Assembly: GCA_947623455.1 (NCBI GenBank)
Contig: OX392529.1
Span: 55,695,186-55,759,185, forward strand
Length of the DNA stretch: 64,000 bases
Source of the DNA: Mimachlamys varia
Lineage: Eukaryota; Mollusca; Bivalvia; Pectinida; Pectinidae
Direction: 5' to 3'
Part shown: positions 45,001-56,279 of the stretch, one piece after another
How the letters are laid out: each line of letters starts with the position of its first letter
Position numbering within the stretch: position 1 is the first letter of the stretch
The notes under the pieces: generated by a model
Databases searched by the model: none
Told to the model about the DNA's origin: nothing
The model's input: only the letters and a program-made list of their open reading frames with translations
Program-made: the position numbers and the translations under genes

Positions 45001-46699
45001 ACAATCCTTATATTTACACCATTATTAATTTTCAAGTGCTATACGAAGAAAAAAGCATTCGAAGCGGGTTGCTAAGATGGTAACTACGATGGCCGTGGGT
45101 CATATTCTATGGTGCGCGTTAGCGCTCCATAGTGAATATGTTCGTTGCAAACTGCGGGCATACTACCGTATACGCAGTCAAAATGAGGTACAATCCTTAT
45201 ATATCTTAGCGTACTTTTGGTAGTCTAGACAGTTGAGTTAGATTTGTGGTCGAGCCTAATGAGCAGACGATATAAATTTCTTGACACAGTTGATTTTTTG
45301 TATGCTGCTATCTCTATAATATGAATAGAATTGGTACTTTATAGTAGATATGTATTGCTAATTAGTATCATTGACACTTGGTCTATTTCTTTTGTTTGAC
45401 TATATTACAGTTTACCTTAGGGGTAAATAGACTTGTTCAGTCCTCTACATATATCGGATAGTTCCGGTATCCAGGGGTCAGGCAAAGGTCTAAACTACAT
45501 TGTCCATCATTATCTATTACTTATTTATGAGATAATTTGGAGAGAGTCTCTAGAAGTAGCTATTGTTGTTATATTATCTGTCACTGTTATTTTTCACTTG
45601 TTGCCGTAAATAAACGGTAACCGTAAAGGTGTGCGTAAACTTATTTTATGCTTTCTAGTTCTTATTTAGTTACTTAGATCTAGTCAGTCATAGGTAAATG
45701 GTTTGCAAATACCATATAATTTCCTGGGGGCTTGTCAAAAGCAAATAATAGACAATTAGTAAGAATAGTTGTGCTCTCCATATGAAAAGGGGTTGAGCCA
45801 GGGGCGAAGACCGTTACAATACAACAGTTCCGGTGTTACGTGAAAAAATGACTCGGGTGGAAAACTACCCACCGTTGAAATCTACGGCGGGTTACTTTTT
45901 CACGGGACGAATAACAGAAATATCAAGGGGTCATTTTTCTACAGATGGCCGTGTAAGATTCCTACCGTGAAATAACGACCTCGGGTAACTTTTGCCACGT
46001 AGAATAATGACCCCGAGTGGTTTCTTTGATGTCGGATCCCTTTTTCACGTTACAGTGACAACACCTTATATTTTCACTGCAAAATCTTATATTTTCACTG
46101 CTCATCACTGCAGTGAAAATATAAGTTTTATTAGTTTGATAATTTTCTATATTTCACAGGCAAAAATGTAATAAAAAATAATAATACTTTCTGCTTCTGC
46201 TTACTTGCTTTCTTTTTCTATTTGTTGTATTCTATCCTATATCAATAATTAAAGTAGAAGAAAAATAAATCATATGTTTGTTTACTATTGAGAGTGCGGC
46301 CTGGTAGTCAAAATATAAATATTTCTACCTATATGTAAACATTGTGAGGCAGCTCCTGTTATACTAGTTTGTCATACAATTATTCCAAACGTTATATTTA
46401 ACCTTTAACCCATACAATATAAACTATCTGGTGGTATAGAATTTCTATATTTCAAAAGTGGATGGCCTGTGTGATGAAAAAATGGAATTTTTTGCCTGCA
46501 TTTGTTGGGGAAAGGAAATTCAATATCATCAGATGTTTATTCATTACAGCCGGAATTTTAAAAAAAACCAATTTCAATCTAAATGTTTATTTTTAGTGTG
46601 TATTAGTTTTATATTTAACAGAGTTAAAGTATTCTCTTCATAAAAAACCCTTAATTATAATCTAATGGAGTTGCCTCTTTGTTAAGCATTAATATTATA
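42009..46699. other. Long gene-free interval with scattered short repeats
   Basis: Holds a hairpin of GTAAGAAC arms at about 42449-42490, repeated ACACACATTTTCAG phrases at 42607-42705, a GCGAAAATTAAT-type repeat at about 43950-44115, a GCCACCGCCATGAAATGGCC repeat near 44480-44530, and a palindromic CGGGT-rich repeat at about 45840-46070. No exon with splice sites and a recognisable product was found. Confidence 0.5.
43500..43613. repeat. Fold-back repeat with ~54-bp arms
   Basis: The left arm, containing TTTACTCGTTCTTCAGGTAT and AACCCACGCGGCAC, pairs with the right arm, containing GTGCCTTGTGGGTT and CCTGAAGAACTCGTAAAC, across a tiny loop. Confidence 0.8.
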
Positions 46700-46901
46700 A
46701 TGTGTTATTTTATAGTTAATCTCATTTGAGTAGTTGCACGGTACATAATATACACATTTTCGTATTGAAATTTGAAATTATACAGAATGAGTTTAATTTC
46801 ACTTCTAAATTCATGAATTAAAGGGGGTTTACGCACCTGATCCTTCTACTTCTACATTAGTTTAGAAATTTTGGATTCCCACCTTTTTGCCCCTAGCATC
46901 A

Positions 46902-46926
46902 CTGAAGAGTCCTGTGAGGACGAAAC
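46902..46926 (+). ncRNA. Hammerhead-ribozyme-like core, copy A
   Basis: CTGAAGA (fits CUGANGA) is followed by GTCC, loop TGTGA, GGAC (a perfect 4-bp stem II) and GAAAC. It lies in a dispersed non-coding repeat that starts near 46720. Stems I and III are not convincing here: the sequence after CAGCTG differs from the other copies, so activity is doubtful. Confidence 0.4.
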
Positions 46927-47062
46927 AGCTGAAAAAATCCACCAGCAGAGTCTGCCACCCACTGTCATTAAAGATGACGTAACACACACATTTGCTGCAC
47001 CTTTACAATTTAGCAATATATACAGTATGCCGAAAGAATGAATTAAACTGCACCATACAGCT

Positions 47063-47087
47063 GTTTCGTTCCCCTAGGACTCTTCAG
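47063..47087 (-). ncRNA. Hammerhead-ribozyme-like core, copy C
   Basis: Reading minus, CTGAAGA, a stem II with one mismatch (GTCC/GAAC) and GAAAC are followed by AGCTG-TATGGTG-CAGTT, which can form a short stem III with one G-U pair. It faces copy A in inverted orientation 137 bp away. Confidence 0.4.
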
Positions 47088-47231
47088 TGATTATAGGGGC
47101 CAAGTTTAACTTCTGCAACAATGAACACAAAAACTTTGGATCAAAGACAAAAGTGCATGAAGTACAAAAAGGAAATACATATGATTTACATCACTGATAT
47201 ACTATGATGTATTTATGTACATAGTACAGAT

Positions 47232-47237
47232 TTTATT
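47232..47237 (-). terminator. Poly(A) signal of the left NAT16-like copy
   Basis: AATAAA on the minus strand about 33 bp beyond the stop codon. Confidence 0.5.
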
Positions 47238-48103
47238 CGTGGAACATTTCCTAGGCGAGTTGTTAAAGGTCAATACTTAGACAGTGGAACTACGTTCTCT
47301 TCAACAACATACATCATAGTCGAGTGAAATTGATCAGACTTGTTCATTCCAAACTGCTTCATGACTTTCGTTATGACGTCAGGATCATGTATTCCTTGTT
47401 CGTGGTGTATAAGAAGATTAATATTGTCATGCCCTAACGTACAACATTTTCTGAGATGCTCTGCCATGTGAACCGCAAAAGTTAGTTCGGTCAAACTACC
47501 ATATACTTCTATATTGTACCGAATTCCGTTAGGTACTGCGTAAGCAACTGCCAAGGTTATGAGTTCAAGTCGGACTAAATCTCCATCTTCAACTTCGCTG
47601 CCTAATATGTGACAGACGTCGCTGAAGAAATGATCGACATTCTTGGCCATCAGACGATACGGTACCCAGTCAGCGATAATTCTTCCTTGGGGAAACAGTC
47701 TGTCCGTGTCTGATTTGGATGACAGTAGTTTCTGCATGGCCGCCTTGTCAAGGATCCTGATTTGTGTATTATCAACGATCGAAAGAAAAGGGGCAACTTT
47801 TGACACCAGCCCTTGGTAAAACAAGATGGCCTGAAAACACAGAAAAAAAATAAAATATAATGTCCTCTTTTCTAAATTACATCAAGGAATTTGTTGAATT
47901 ACCGAATTGTTATTTAAGAAATGCTTGATATAATATTATTATATGAGTACATATGGGTATTATGTTGGATTGTGCTATTAAGATAACAAAATGTCCGGAA
48001 AAAATCAGAGATTAATGACACCAAGTTGGCGACCATAAACAATATTTCATACTAGTAGTCGAATCAATGTGCCACAAGTTTGTTCCCGGACAAACTTATA
48101 CAA

Positions 48104-48370
48104 GACAAGCAGCCGACATCTGCCACAAAAATATCGATATTTAGAGCAAGCCCAAGAATAACGAATTAACTGTGATATCTAAACAACATAGGACGGAGAA
48201 GCAGGGATATTGCTAACAAGAAAAGCAAAGTTCTCGATCAGAAAGTTGATATCGTCACGTGTATTGTCTGGTTTAGTACTGGTAGTAAGTTATCCATGTG
48301 TTGTTAATAGTTTAAGCGAAGATCGAGGTAAGCAGCTGATGTAGAAGAGTATGTTGTGTTAAAAATAGCG
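48104..48370 (-). repeat. Retroelement 3'-end fragment, copy in NAT16-like intron
   Basis: Similar in order and sequence to 439-745 and 61197-61465: GCAGCCGACATCTGCCAC, AGAGCAAGCCCAAGAATA and GATCGAGGTAAGCAGCTGAT. Minus-strand remnant of the reverse-transcriptase ORF tail, broken in all frames. Confidence 0.6.
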
Positions 48371-49639
48371 TTCATGAAGGCAATTTACGTTTTCGAATTT
48401 GAAAGTTTTATTTTTAACAATCAGTTATCCGTAAGTTTAATGTGTTTGTTACCGCATGAAAAAACATATTCAATTGTTTCTACCTGAGAGCTCGAAAGAC
48501 TACATGGACCGATGCAGATGTTTGTCGATGCCTCGTTTTCGTTCAATGATACTCTGATGAATTTTGGGATGTTCAACCAGTGGTCACCGTAAAGTTAAAT
48601 ATTACATACTTTACCCAACCAGATAATTTGCTAAAAGTTTTCATAACATATATCAGTCCTTCAATGTTATATGAACAGCAATACACCAGTAATAATAATA
48701 CCAGGACTTTCGAGGTGGATACCAGTAGTCAGGTACTGTAGTGAAACGTACGGAAAGCTTGATGTCACTTGCAATTTCAAGAAAATGATACTCTCTTTCC
48801 GAAACACAAATGTATTGTTACCTGTAATATGTGTTTGCGTATGTAGAGGCTATTCAGTGGTTTCCCATTAAACATCATTTATATTTCACGAGTATGGTAG
48901 ATTTATTTATATTTTTACGAGTGCGTAGCACGAGTGAAAATATATTTAAAATCTGCCATACGAGTGAAATATATTTGAATTTTCTTTTTAATTCATTTTC
49001 GAAATTCCCAAATTTCTGAATTCATTTTTAAATGTCCGGTTAAAACTGATCGGGACGGAGTGCCTAAGACTTATAGAATATTAATACGCCACAGGATGAG
49101 TTCTATTTTTGGTTCAAAATATAGTAAAAATACAAAAACATATTAATAACATCCTTTAGATATCTATTTATTTCAAAAATACTATAAAGATTTTTAATTT
49201 CCTTACTTTATATGATTTAATTTTAGAATAACGACAACAAATTACACAAATAGTGCGAAATGATATCAAAACGAAACTTATATCATCACTAGTGATGATA
49301 TAAACAGTGATGATATAAGTTTTATCAAGCTGATATTTTCTGATATTTCACTGGTAAAAATGTAATAAATGTGTTTATGTATACAACAATTAAACATGTA
49401 AGCTTTACCTTTTCTAGAACGAGAGTGGCCTTCTTCTGCTTTGCTTTCTTTAGCAAGTCATTACTGCCGGATATGTACACATTACGTTTGAGCCTTTGAT
49501 TTCCTGCATTGTCCTGAGCGATGAAATCTATGAGGCGATTGATCACCAATCCTCTACCTTCGTATTCTTTCCGGACACGCCCCGCTCGTGTGACAAGTGT
49601 CTCCCCATCATCAATAAACGATACCGCCATGAACGCTGC

Positions 49640-49890
49640 CTACAGATTAAACGTTAACAACTTTAATTCACTATATCGTAGTTACAATAGTAAGATTTAA
49701 CTTAACGATAGATATAACTGCAACAGTAACAACTTTGATTCATGATATCGTATATCGTAGTTGTAACAGTAACATTCAAATTAACGATAGATATAACTGC
49801 AACAGTAACAACTTTGATTCATGATATCGTATATCGTAGTTGCAACAGTAACATTCAACTTAACGATATATATAACTGCAATAGTAACAA
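49640..49890. repeat. 79-bp tandem repeat, about 3 copies
   Basis: Landmark CGATAGATATAACTGCAACA at 49706, 49785 and (variant) 49864, i.e. every 79 bp, just upstream of the second exon of the left NAT16-like copy (in its intron). Confidence 0.9.
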
Positions 49891-50267
49891 TGTTAATTGT
49901 AATGGGGGATCATTACTGAAGTCCTACAAACTCCCGCAGTTTGGTTCAAAGAGTCGTAATCAATACATGCACGTACATACCAAATTTAATGAAAATCGGA
50001 CTATATATAATGTCCAACAATCAGAAGGCAGGAAATTGCGGTCAGTTTGTTGAATCCCAAAATCCAAGTTACGATAATGTTCTTAGAGCCATAACTCACC
50101 TACTTACCAAATCGGCAAGTATATAAACTACGACCAATCTTAACATAGTATACGGCAGCCATTTTAGATTCACAAACATCTAGGCACCCGATCTAATACT
50201 CATGTTAACCTCAATGGAATCCAACCTAAAGTTCCTTAGAACATTCACGGAAACCATACACGTAGGA

Positions 50268-50395
50268 AGAGGGGGAGGAGGAGGAGGAGGAGGAGGAGAA
50301 TAAGAAGAGGAGGAGGAGGAGGACGAAGAAGAAGAAGAAGAAGAAGAGGAGGAGGAGGAGGAGGAAGAAGAATAAGGAGGAAGAAGAATAAGCGG
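50268..50395. repeat. (GGA)n/(GAA)n microsatellite
   Basis: Purine-only trinucleotide tract. The minus-strand frame through it is polyserine/leucine repeat artefact. Confidence 0.95.
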
Positions 50396-50399
50396 AGTA

Positions 50400-52310
50400 C
50401 AACCAATAGGTTCCCCACTTTGTTAGGGGGACTTTATTACAATAGGATTTGCAATAGTGAGCTTTACTGTTCGTACAGAACAATGTAAATATTGAAAATG
50501 TGAAATGTCAAAAGATGTTTGTTGATTGCATGTCTTGGGATAATCAGTTCTCGAATGTTTGTTGAAGAAATATCTTGTCAATTTTTTCAAATGCAAAAGT
50601 TAAGCCAGACTTTCTGTATTACGTTTCGCAGCTGTTTTATCAATCTTCATACATACTACTGTACTACTGTCTGGGGCAACAGTACAAAAAAAAACATTGC
50701 TTAGTTAGAGTACCTTCAAAAGAGAGCAGTCAGAATTATTTTAAATTGTGATTTCTAACTCCTTAATCTTACATTTTTAAATTCCGTAGATGGCTTCCTT
50801 TTAGTATAAAGGATGAACAACACTTTAACCTCTTAAGAAAGTAACAAAGAGGTATTTATAGAGTAATCGTTAATATTTAAGTTGATGTACTTTAAATCCT
50901 TTTCATTTAATAATGTACAGCTCCAAAAGTATGTCTTTTTATATCATGTGTGCCTTGGTTATTATTATAATATGTATTTTCATGTTGTAGATTTTGCATA
51001 TTTTACACTTATCTTGACCATGTGTAAGATGAGCTTCTAAGCTGAACATGTTATCAAGTATAAATAAAGTATATCATTATAATAATTATTATTATAACAA
51101 TACATAACATTTCACAATGTGGGAAGACGTCTTAATAAAAGGAGTTTTTACAGCATTAGTTATTAGTCATTTTCGTTTCATTTTCATTTGTGCCACTTTA
51201 TGGTTTCGTGTTTTTACTTTGCCGAAACATCTTCAGTCCGCCATGAAGATTAAAAGGATATTAGGCTTTAACGTTTGGTTTAGTAATGAATTGTATGCAC
51301 ACCTTCTGTCCCAAATAGCCATTAAGCCTGTAACGTTCTAGTATAACGAAATCGAATGAGAAGTGTATTATCACTGTCTAGCTTTTGGCTATTCGTTTAA
51401 GCCTGATGATCATGTTTATGAGTGTAATGGTCAAAGGTCATATATTATTGTTTACAAACTTCATAAAACACTTTGTTCATGGCATTAATCAATTTGAGAG
51501 ATATTTTGTTGAAATAATCATTAGCATCATTGTCATAATTATAATGGCCAGAAGGACTTATGAAAACACTTAAATTGCACATACTATGCTGTATCTATTA
51601 ATGATACTGTATAATAATGTCCGTTTAAAATGTAGGACTCACACAACAAAACTAGCCTATCACCAGTATAGCATAGATTGATGTACTTACCGAAAATTTG
51701 TTCGGCTAAATAGAGTGCTTCAGTTGAATGAATATAGATTATAGATATTTAACTGAACAAAAATGTATACTTTTGGTAGATTTTGATGTGGCGGATTGAT
51801 ATATGGTCAAAAATCATAGGGTTCTCCTGTCCCATTTCAACAGTTTGACATGAAAGTTTCCGGTTGTCCGAAGCAGACATCTGTAGCGAGCTAAATGCCA
51901 CGGTATTCCTTGTGAAATGGCTTTTTGAAGCATTTGCTATATAGGTATCTTTGAACTTAGACAGTTGTCACTAGTGTTGAACTTCAAATATAACAGTTAT
52001 TAGCTCGAATGTTAGTAATAGCATATGGTAAATTATTAAGTTGTGCGAGTCCTATATTGCATCAGTTTATTTTTACCATATTGTGGTAAAAAGAGGTCAC
52101 AAGATTCGTGGTTATTGGATAAAGAATTTATTTCACTCTCGTTAATTTTTTTTTTAATTATAAGCTAAAGCTCATGTCTTTTGTAACTTTTAAAAACATT
52201 ATTAACTTGAGTGAAATAAACTTCACATCTAACAGCCATTCGTTGTGTAACCTCTATATTTTACACCTTATAAGTCACCGATAAGTACTCTTCGGCATCT
52301 TTAACTTGCT
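50400..52310. other. Intron DNA of the left NAT16-like copy, no exon seen
   Basis: AT-rich. The frames at 51117-51341 and 51385-51573 (+) contain no recognisable domain. Nothing else is supported. Confidence 0.45.
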
Positions 52311-52944
52311 ACTCACCATAGTTTTATTGACGCTCAAGCCATATCCTATATGGTTGGTCATCATGGATTGATACAGTGCTGGTACATATGTAGGTAGTCC
52401 AAGCCATCAGATATGTCATCTCGGATAGCAATGACGTCATCATAATCCTCCATGCCAACACGTCGACATTCAATAAGTTCCATGATGTAAATGCTTGTGC
52501 GTTGAGGGTTTTTTCCTACGATAAAGATATCCTTTATTTTAAGAATGAATTTTTTTTTTTCAATATTACGCGACTTATGGTTCATGTATCCTGAAAGCCA
52601 GTGTTGTTATACGCATGACCTCAAGGATGTTGAAATGCAAATCATATTCATTATAAGTGCTTTGAATTTTCGATGCAAACAAGCATATTAGGGATTTGCT
52701 AAAGCAAAACATGTTTTTGACCGGCTCTTTTAACTACATCAGGTCCAGATTTACATTTGGGTTGGAGTAACGAGACAATGCTTGAAAAGTGCACGAAACG
52801 GTACACAACGCATTTGATGACAGCTTGGGGCAGATCTACGTCTCGCATTAATAAGGATAGGAAGTAAACAGGAAATAAATTTTGGACTATATATAAAAGG
52901 TTCAACATCTATGTCGGTATTATGTCATCTTTCAGGATACAAGG

Positions 52945-53300
52945 TGGTAGACTCTGCTGGTGAATTGTTAGTCCCCGAGGTTTGCTGGAGCCTCCATAGC
53001 CACAGTAATTCCATTTGAGTAGTGGAACGGTACATAATATACACATTTGAGTAGTACACTATTTGAATTTTTATTGTACTTATTTAATTTTTTTCTATAT
53101 TCATAAATTGAAGGGGTTTTACGCACCTGGCCCTCCTCTTTCTACATCCGTTTAGAAAATCTCCATTCCCACATTTTTGCCCCTAGCATCACCGGCGAGT
53201 CCTAGAGGGACGAAACAGCTGTATGATGCAGCTTAATTCATTTTTCGGCATACCGTATCTATTGTACTGTACTAAATTTAGAATGTACAGCATGTGTTTC
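52945..53300 (+). repeat. Non-coding dispersed repeat with decayed hammerhead-like core
   Basis: Longest copy of the family. It begins ACTCTGCTGGTGAATTGTTA, passes CCCCGAGGTTTGCTGGAGCC, and ends after the hammerhead-like core and GCTTAATTCATTTTTCGGCA. A partial inverted copy is at about 62165-62320. Confidence 0.6.
53192..53216 (+). ncRNA. Hammerhead-ribozyme-like core, decayed copy B
   Basis: The core reads CCGGCGA instead of CTGANGA, with stem II GTCC/GGAC and GAAAC. It is followed by AGCTG-TATGATG-CAGCT, a perfect short stem III. The core changes should prevent cleavage. It is in a longer repeat copy, 52945-53300. Confidence 0.35.
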
Positions 53301-53896
53301 ATATTACGTCTTCTTTATATCACTGTATGATCAAATAGCAGTGATAATGTGAACAATGGCATGATTTGAAATTCAAATACTTGCCATTGTAGCAGCTATC
53401 AAGTAGTCAATGTAGATAAAATTTTGATTTCGTGAATATTATGTGAATACTAAAACACTAAGATGTTAATACATTTTCGGATCACGCTTTGCTTGGTCAA
53501 AGAAGTAGGGAGTGTTGGAACATGAGCGCAGTCTGCAACCTACATAAGCCTTACCACCTCCTAGTGGCACCTCCGAATGGCACCTCCAAGTGGCGCCTCC
53601 TAGTGGCATCTCCTTACCACCTCCTAGTGGCATCTCCCTAGTGGTACCACTTTCAGCAGGGGAGGTACCGATCGATTATATTACGGCTGGCTGTTCTTAA
53701 CTGAATCTATCTTGCTTTTCTTAACTGCACTTAACTGCATCTATTTATATTGAATGCATCACATGTAGAAATAAACCGGTTTCAACCGAATAAACAAAAC
53801 AACGAGGAAAATATGGATATAATCCCCGTCACTGTGACTTACACTATCGGTGAATCGACCTAATGAATAATACTGTATTTATATATATTTATATAT

Positions 53897-54328
53897 GGGC
53901 GGATTGGTCGAGTGGTTAACACTCCGGCCTTCCATGCAGGCGGCCGGGGTTCGATCCCCGTAATCGTCATACGCATGGAACATTCAGAGAAAGTGTTTTT
54001 CTCCTGCCCACACAACTCCAACAACCCAGGTGGAGTATAAAATGGTCTGTGGTGGATGTTGCAGTATCTGTGATGTAGCATTCAAGTGCGGTGGCACTAT
54101 AAAAGATGCCGTTGGAAACACGGTCCCACTACAAACAGTAGTTAGCGCCCGATAAGGCAGCTCCTGCGAACTCCTCAGAATTGTATATGATAGAACTGTA
54201 TGTGTTAATTGTATTGATTGTATAAGAATTGTATATCTATGTACTGTAAAGCGCTTTAGAGTGGCTTATGTTAGCTAGATAGGGCGCTATATCAAATATT
54301 GTATATTATTATTTATTATTATATATGT
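53897..54328 (+). mobile_element. tRNA-derived SINE
   Basis: The tRNA-like head has box A TGGTCGAGTGG and box B GGTTCGATCC (within 53946-53960). The acceptor ends do not pair, so it is not a functional tRNA. The body contains GTACTGTAAAGCGCTTTAGA and GGGCGCTATATCAAATATTG, and ends in an ATT-rich tail. The layout is typical of molluscan SINEs. Confidence 0.8.
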
Positions 54329-54329
54329 A

Positions 54330-55184
54330 TAGACGTACAAAACTCTAGTCTAAATCAGACCAACATGGTAATGATGTACACACGATGCACTTGATTTACT
54401 CTAATTACATTTTTTACGTTGACTCTATGATTGTTTTAAATGATATGTCAATTGAAATCTATATGGATAAGTTAAACGATATACATGTAGGTACATATGT
54501 ATATAAAACATCATGGTAAACCTTTCATAGTTAGTACATTGTATAATCATATACTTTTGGTGAAACGATGAGAAATCATAAAGTTTTAACTACAAAATTT
54601 TAGTTAATATGTAATTACATTACACAAAATGACCGACTACTTATTTAGAAATGTCGAATACACGTTTTCTCGTATGTCAGCCTTTTTCCAAATTGTCTTT
54701 CTGGTACAAAAGCGATACACCATTGATGAAGAGATAAAATATCATAAAAAGTAACTACAAACCTTTCGTTATCGTGTAATTCTGTTACACAAAATGGCCG
54801 ACTACTTGTACTTATATTGTACAAACGTGGGCTATACGTTCCACTGTATGGCTGCCTTTTCTCTTAGTTAAAGCCTGGCTATGTGTGTCGGACTGTACAT
54901 ATTCTGTAGTGGGATATGGGTCTAATAACACAGGTTGTAGTCACTGGGATGTTACATATACCACATCCCTCATCTGTTGACTTGTGTTGCAGAGCGTTTA
55001 GGCTGTAGTGGCTGTGCACCGTACAGGTAAATCCAGTCCATCACGCAAATCGTCTCGGTAGTGAAGCCAAATAAACAAACAATAGCAGGTATTGGCACGG
55101 ATCTGGCATTCGTATGACATAAAAGTATGAAGTAAAGCGTAAAAAAAAGAATGAAACTAAAAACAGCGGTAAAGCAAAAAAAAT
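54330..55184. other. Intergenic DNA, no gene seen
   Basis: Contains a weak duplication of ACAAAATGGCCGACTACTT-type sequence near 54633 and 54792. No exon recognised. Confidence 0.45.
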
Positions 55185-55620
55185 CAAAGCGTCAACAAAA
55201 CCATAATCCGAACTCAAAATCGATTAAACTAGAGGCAAAATAGGAACAAAGGAAAGATTTACATGGAGACTCTCGTAAAAAGCACAAGAGAATAAGACCA
55301 GGGCCCGTATTCATGAAACCGTTCTCATGCTCAAGCATGGATTTCGTGCTCAAGCCTTATTTCTTGTTCTGGCTAATAATTATTTAAAAAATCGAACTTT
55401 GTCAAAGTTTTTGAAAACAATTTAAGAGACATGAAGCCAAAAACTGTTTTCAACATTTACATTGACTTTTTGACTCTTCGACATAATTAAGGAGAGTTTC
55501 AAGAAAGCTGGCTTGAGCACAAAATCCATGCTTGAGCATGAGAACGGTTTCATGAATACGGGTCCAGGTGTTCCGGAAGAGTAAGCTTCTTCTAAAGGTA
55601 AGCAACATTTCTGTTCGGTG
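55185..55620 (-). repeat. Retroelement 3'-tail fragment interrupted by a MITE
   Basis: AAAGCGTCAACAAAACC, AATCGATTAAACTAG, GAAAGATTTACATGGAGACT and AGAGAATAAGACCA are followed by the MITE at 55301-55565, then AGGTGTTCCGGAAGAGTAAG. The uninterrupted form is at 59256-59412. Confidence 0.75.
55301..55565. mobile_element. Palindromic MITE (GGGCCCGTATTC ends), copy 1
   Basis: 265 bp. The left end GGGCCCGTATTCATGAAACC continues as GTTCTCATGCTCAAGCATGG. The right end is the inverse, ending GAATACGGGTCC. It splits the retroelement-tail fragment between AAGACCA and AGGTGTTC, which fits a 3-bp CAG duplication. Confidence 0.78.
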
Positions 55621-55749
55621 TTTCTTTGTACATAGGATTTTACTTAAAAATGAATATATACATACATGTAGAAGCACACGAAAGAAATCATATCCGATGT
55701 TGACCTGTGACCTCTTCTGTAACGGATCTGTGATTGACCGATCCTCGGC

Positions 55750-55822
55750 AACCAGATATCTCAATCGGTTAAGTGTCCGTCTGAGAGGTCGGAAGGTGCC
55801 GGGTTCGAACCCCGGTCTGGCT
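55750..55822 (+). mobile_element. tRNA-like SINE head
   Basis: Box A-like TATCTCAATCGGTTAAGTG and box B GGTTCGAACCCCGG; the ends ACCAGA and GTCTGG can pair. It is followed by TGTGCATTTCTCCTC, also found after the second tRNA-like unit at 55952-56023, so these are repeats rather than tRNA genes. Confidence 0.6.
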
Positions 55823-55951
55823 GTGCATTTCTCCTCTTCTGTTACATTTGGCGCCGAACGAATTATACCCACAGAGGATGGTATAGTGTTTCGCGTGTAT
55901 CTTCGTAGTTGGGGTGGAATGTAGAGGATCTAGACCGGGTCGACTGTCGGC

Positions 55952-56023
55952 GACCAGACAGCTCTATTGGTTGTGCGTCCGTCTAAAGTTCGGGAGGTAG
56001 CGGGTTCGAACCCAGGTCTGGCC
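55952..56023 (+). mobile_element. tRNA-like SINE head, second copy
   Basis: GACCAGAC and GTCTGGCC pair. Box B is GGTTCGAACCC, followed by the same GTGCATTTTTCCTC. Family member of 55750-55822. Confidence 0.6.
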
Positions 56024-56279
56024 GTGCATTTTTCCTCAACAAATGCTGCTAAGCTACGTTCATGCAGTCGCCGCATTAATCTAAAAATAGCACCGATGCG
56101 CATGACACAGCTCTGCGATAAAAGTCAACAAGTGAGTAGTATTAATTTCCCGTATTTCGAAGAGCGGAAATAATTGTCCTGTATACACGAAGTAAGCGTT
56201 GACAGTTTGACTGTCACGTGCAGAGGTGTTTTTGACCAATCAGATTAGGGCACGTGTCCAGGTAGTATGAGAGTAGACA

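Larger units (their letters stand above)
46720..47130. repeat. Non-coding dispersed repeat with hammerhead-like cores (two inverted parts)
   Basis: Shares CATTTGAGTAGT, CGGTACATAATATACACATT, TTTTACGCACCTG and TTTTTGCCCCTAGCATCAC with 52945-53300, and ATCCACCAGCAGAGTCTGC with 62239-62258. The right part (47000-47130) is in inverted orientation. Confidence 0.6.
47270..52483 (-). pseudogene. NAT16-like: NAT16 / histidine N-acetyltransferase-like gene, left copy, frameshifted first exon
   Basis: A GNAT-fold acetyltransferase of the vertebrate NAT16/HisAT type, which acetylates free histidine in fish; the substrate here is unknown. Exons: 52317-52483 (Met at 52483, good Kozak, MELIECRRVGMEDYDDVIAI), 49409-49639 (acetyl-CoA-binding part with RVRKEYEGRGLVINRL) and 47270-47830 (C-terminal domain with GRIIADWVPYR and NGIRYNIEVYGS). 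All have GT-AG borders and phase-0 joints. In exon 1 the frame breaks at about 52390-52405: the expected continuation lies in another frame and runs to the donor, while the ATG frame hits TGA. The last residues also differ from the right copy (stop right after SKY). AATAAA lies on the minus strand at 47232-47237. Probably a recent pseudogene. Confidence 0.75.

Noticed and set aside
51117..51573. Two short plus-strand frames with hydrophobic stretches
   Set aside because: AT-rich intron sequence with no conserved features.
52699..52908. 69-codon minus frame upstream of the left NAT16-like first exon
   Set aside because: No similarity to the acetyltransferase N-terminus and no splice site linking it in phase; the Met at 52483 is a sufficient start.
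53897..53970. Functional tRNA gene
   Set aside because: Boxes A and B are good but the acceptor ends do not pair, and a SINE body with an ATT tail follows.
55750..56023. Pair of functional tRNA genes
   Set aside because: Both are followed by the same non-tRNA sequence (GTGCATTTCTCCTC type) and have imperfect cloverleafs, so SINE heads are more likely.
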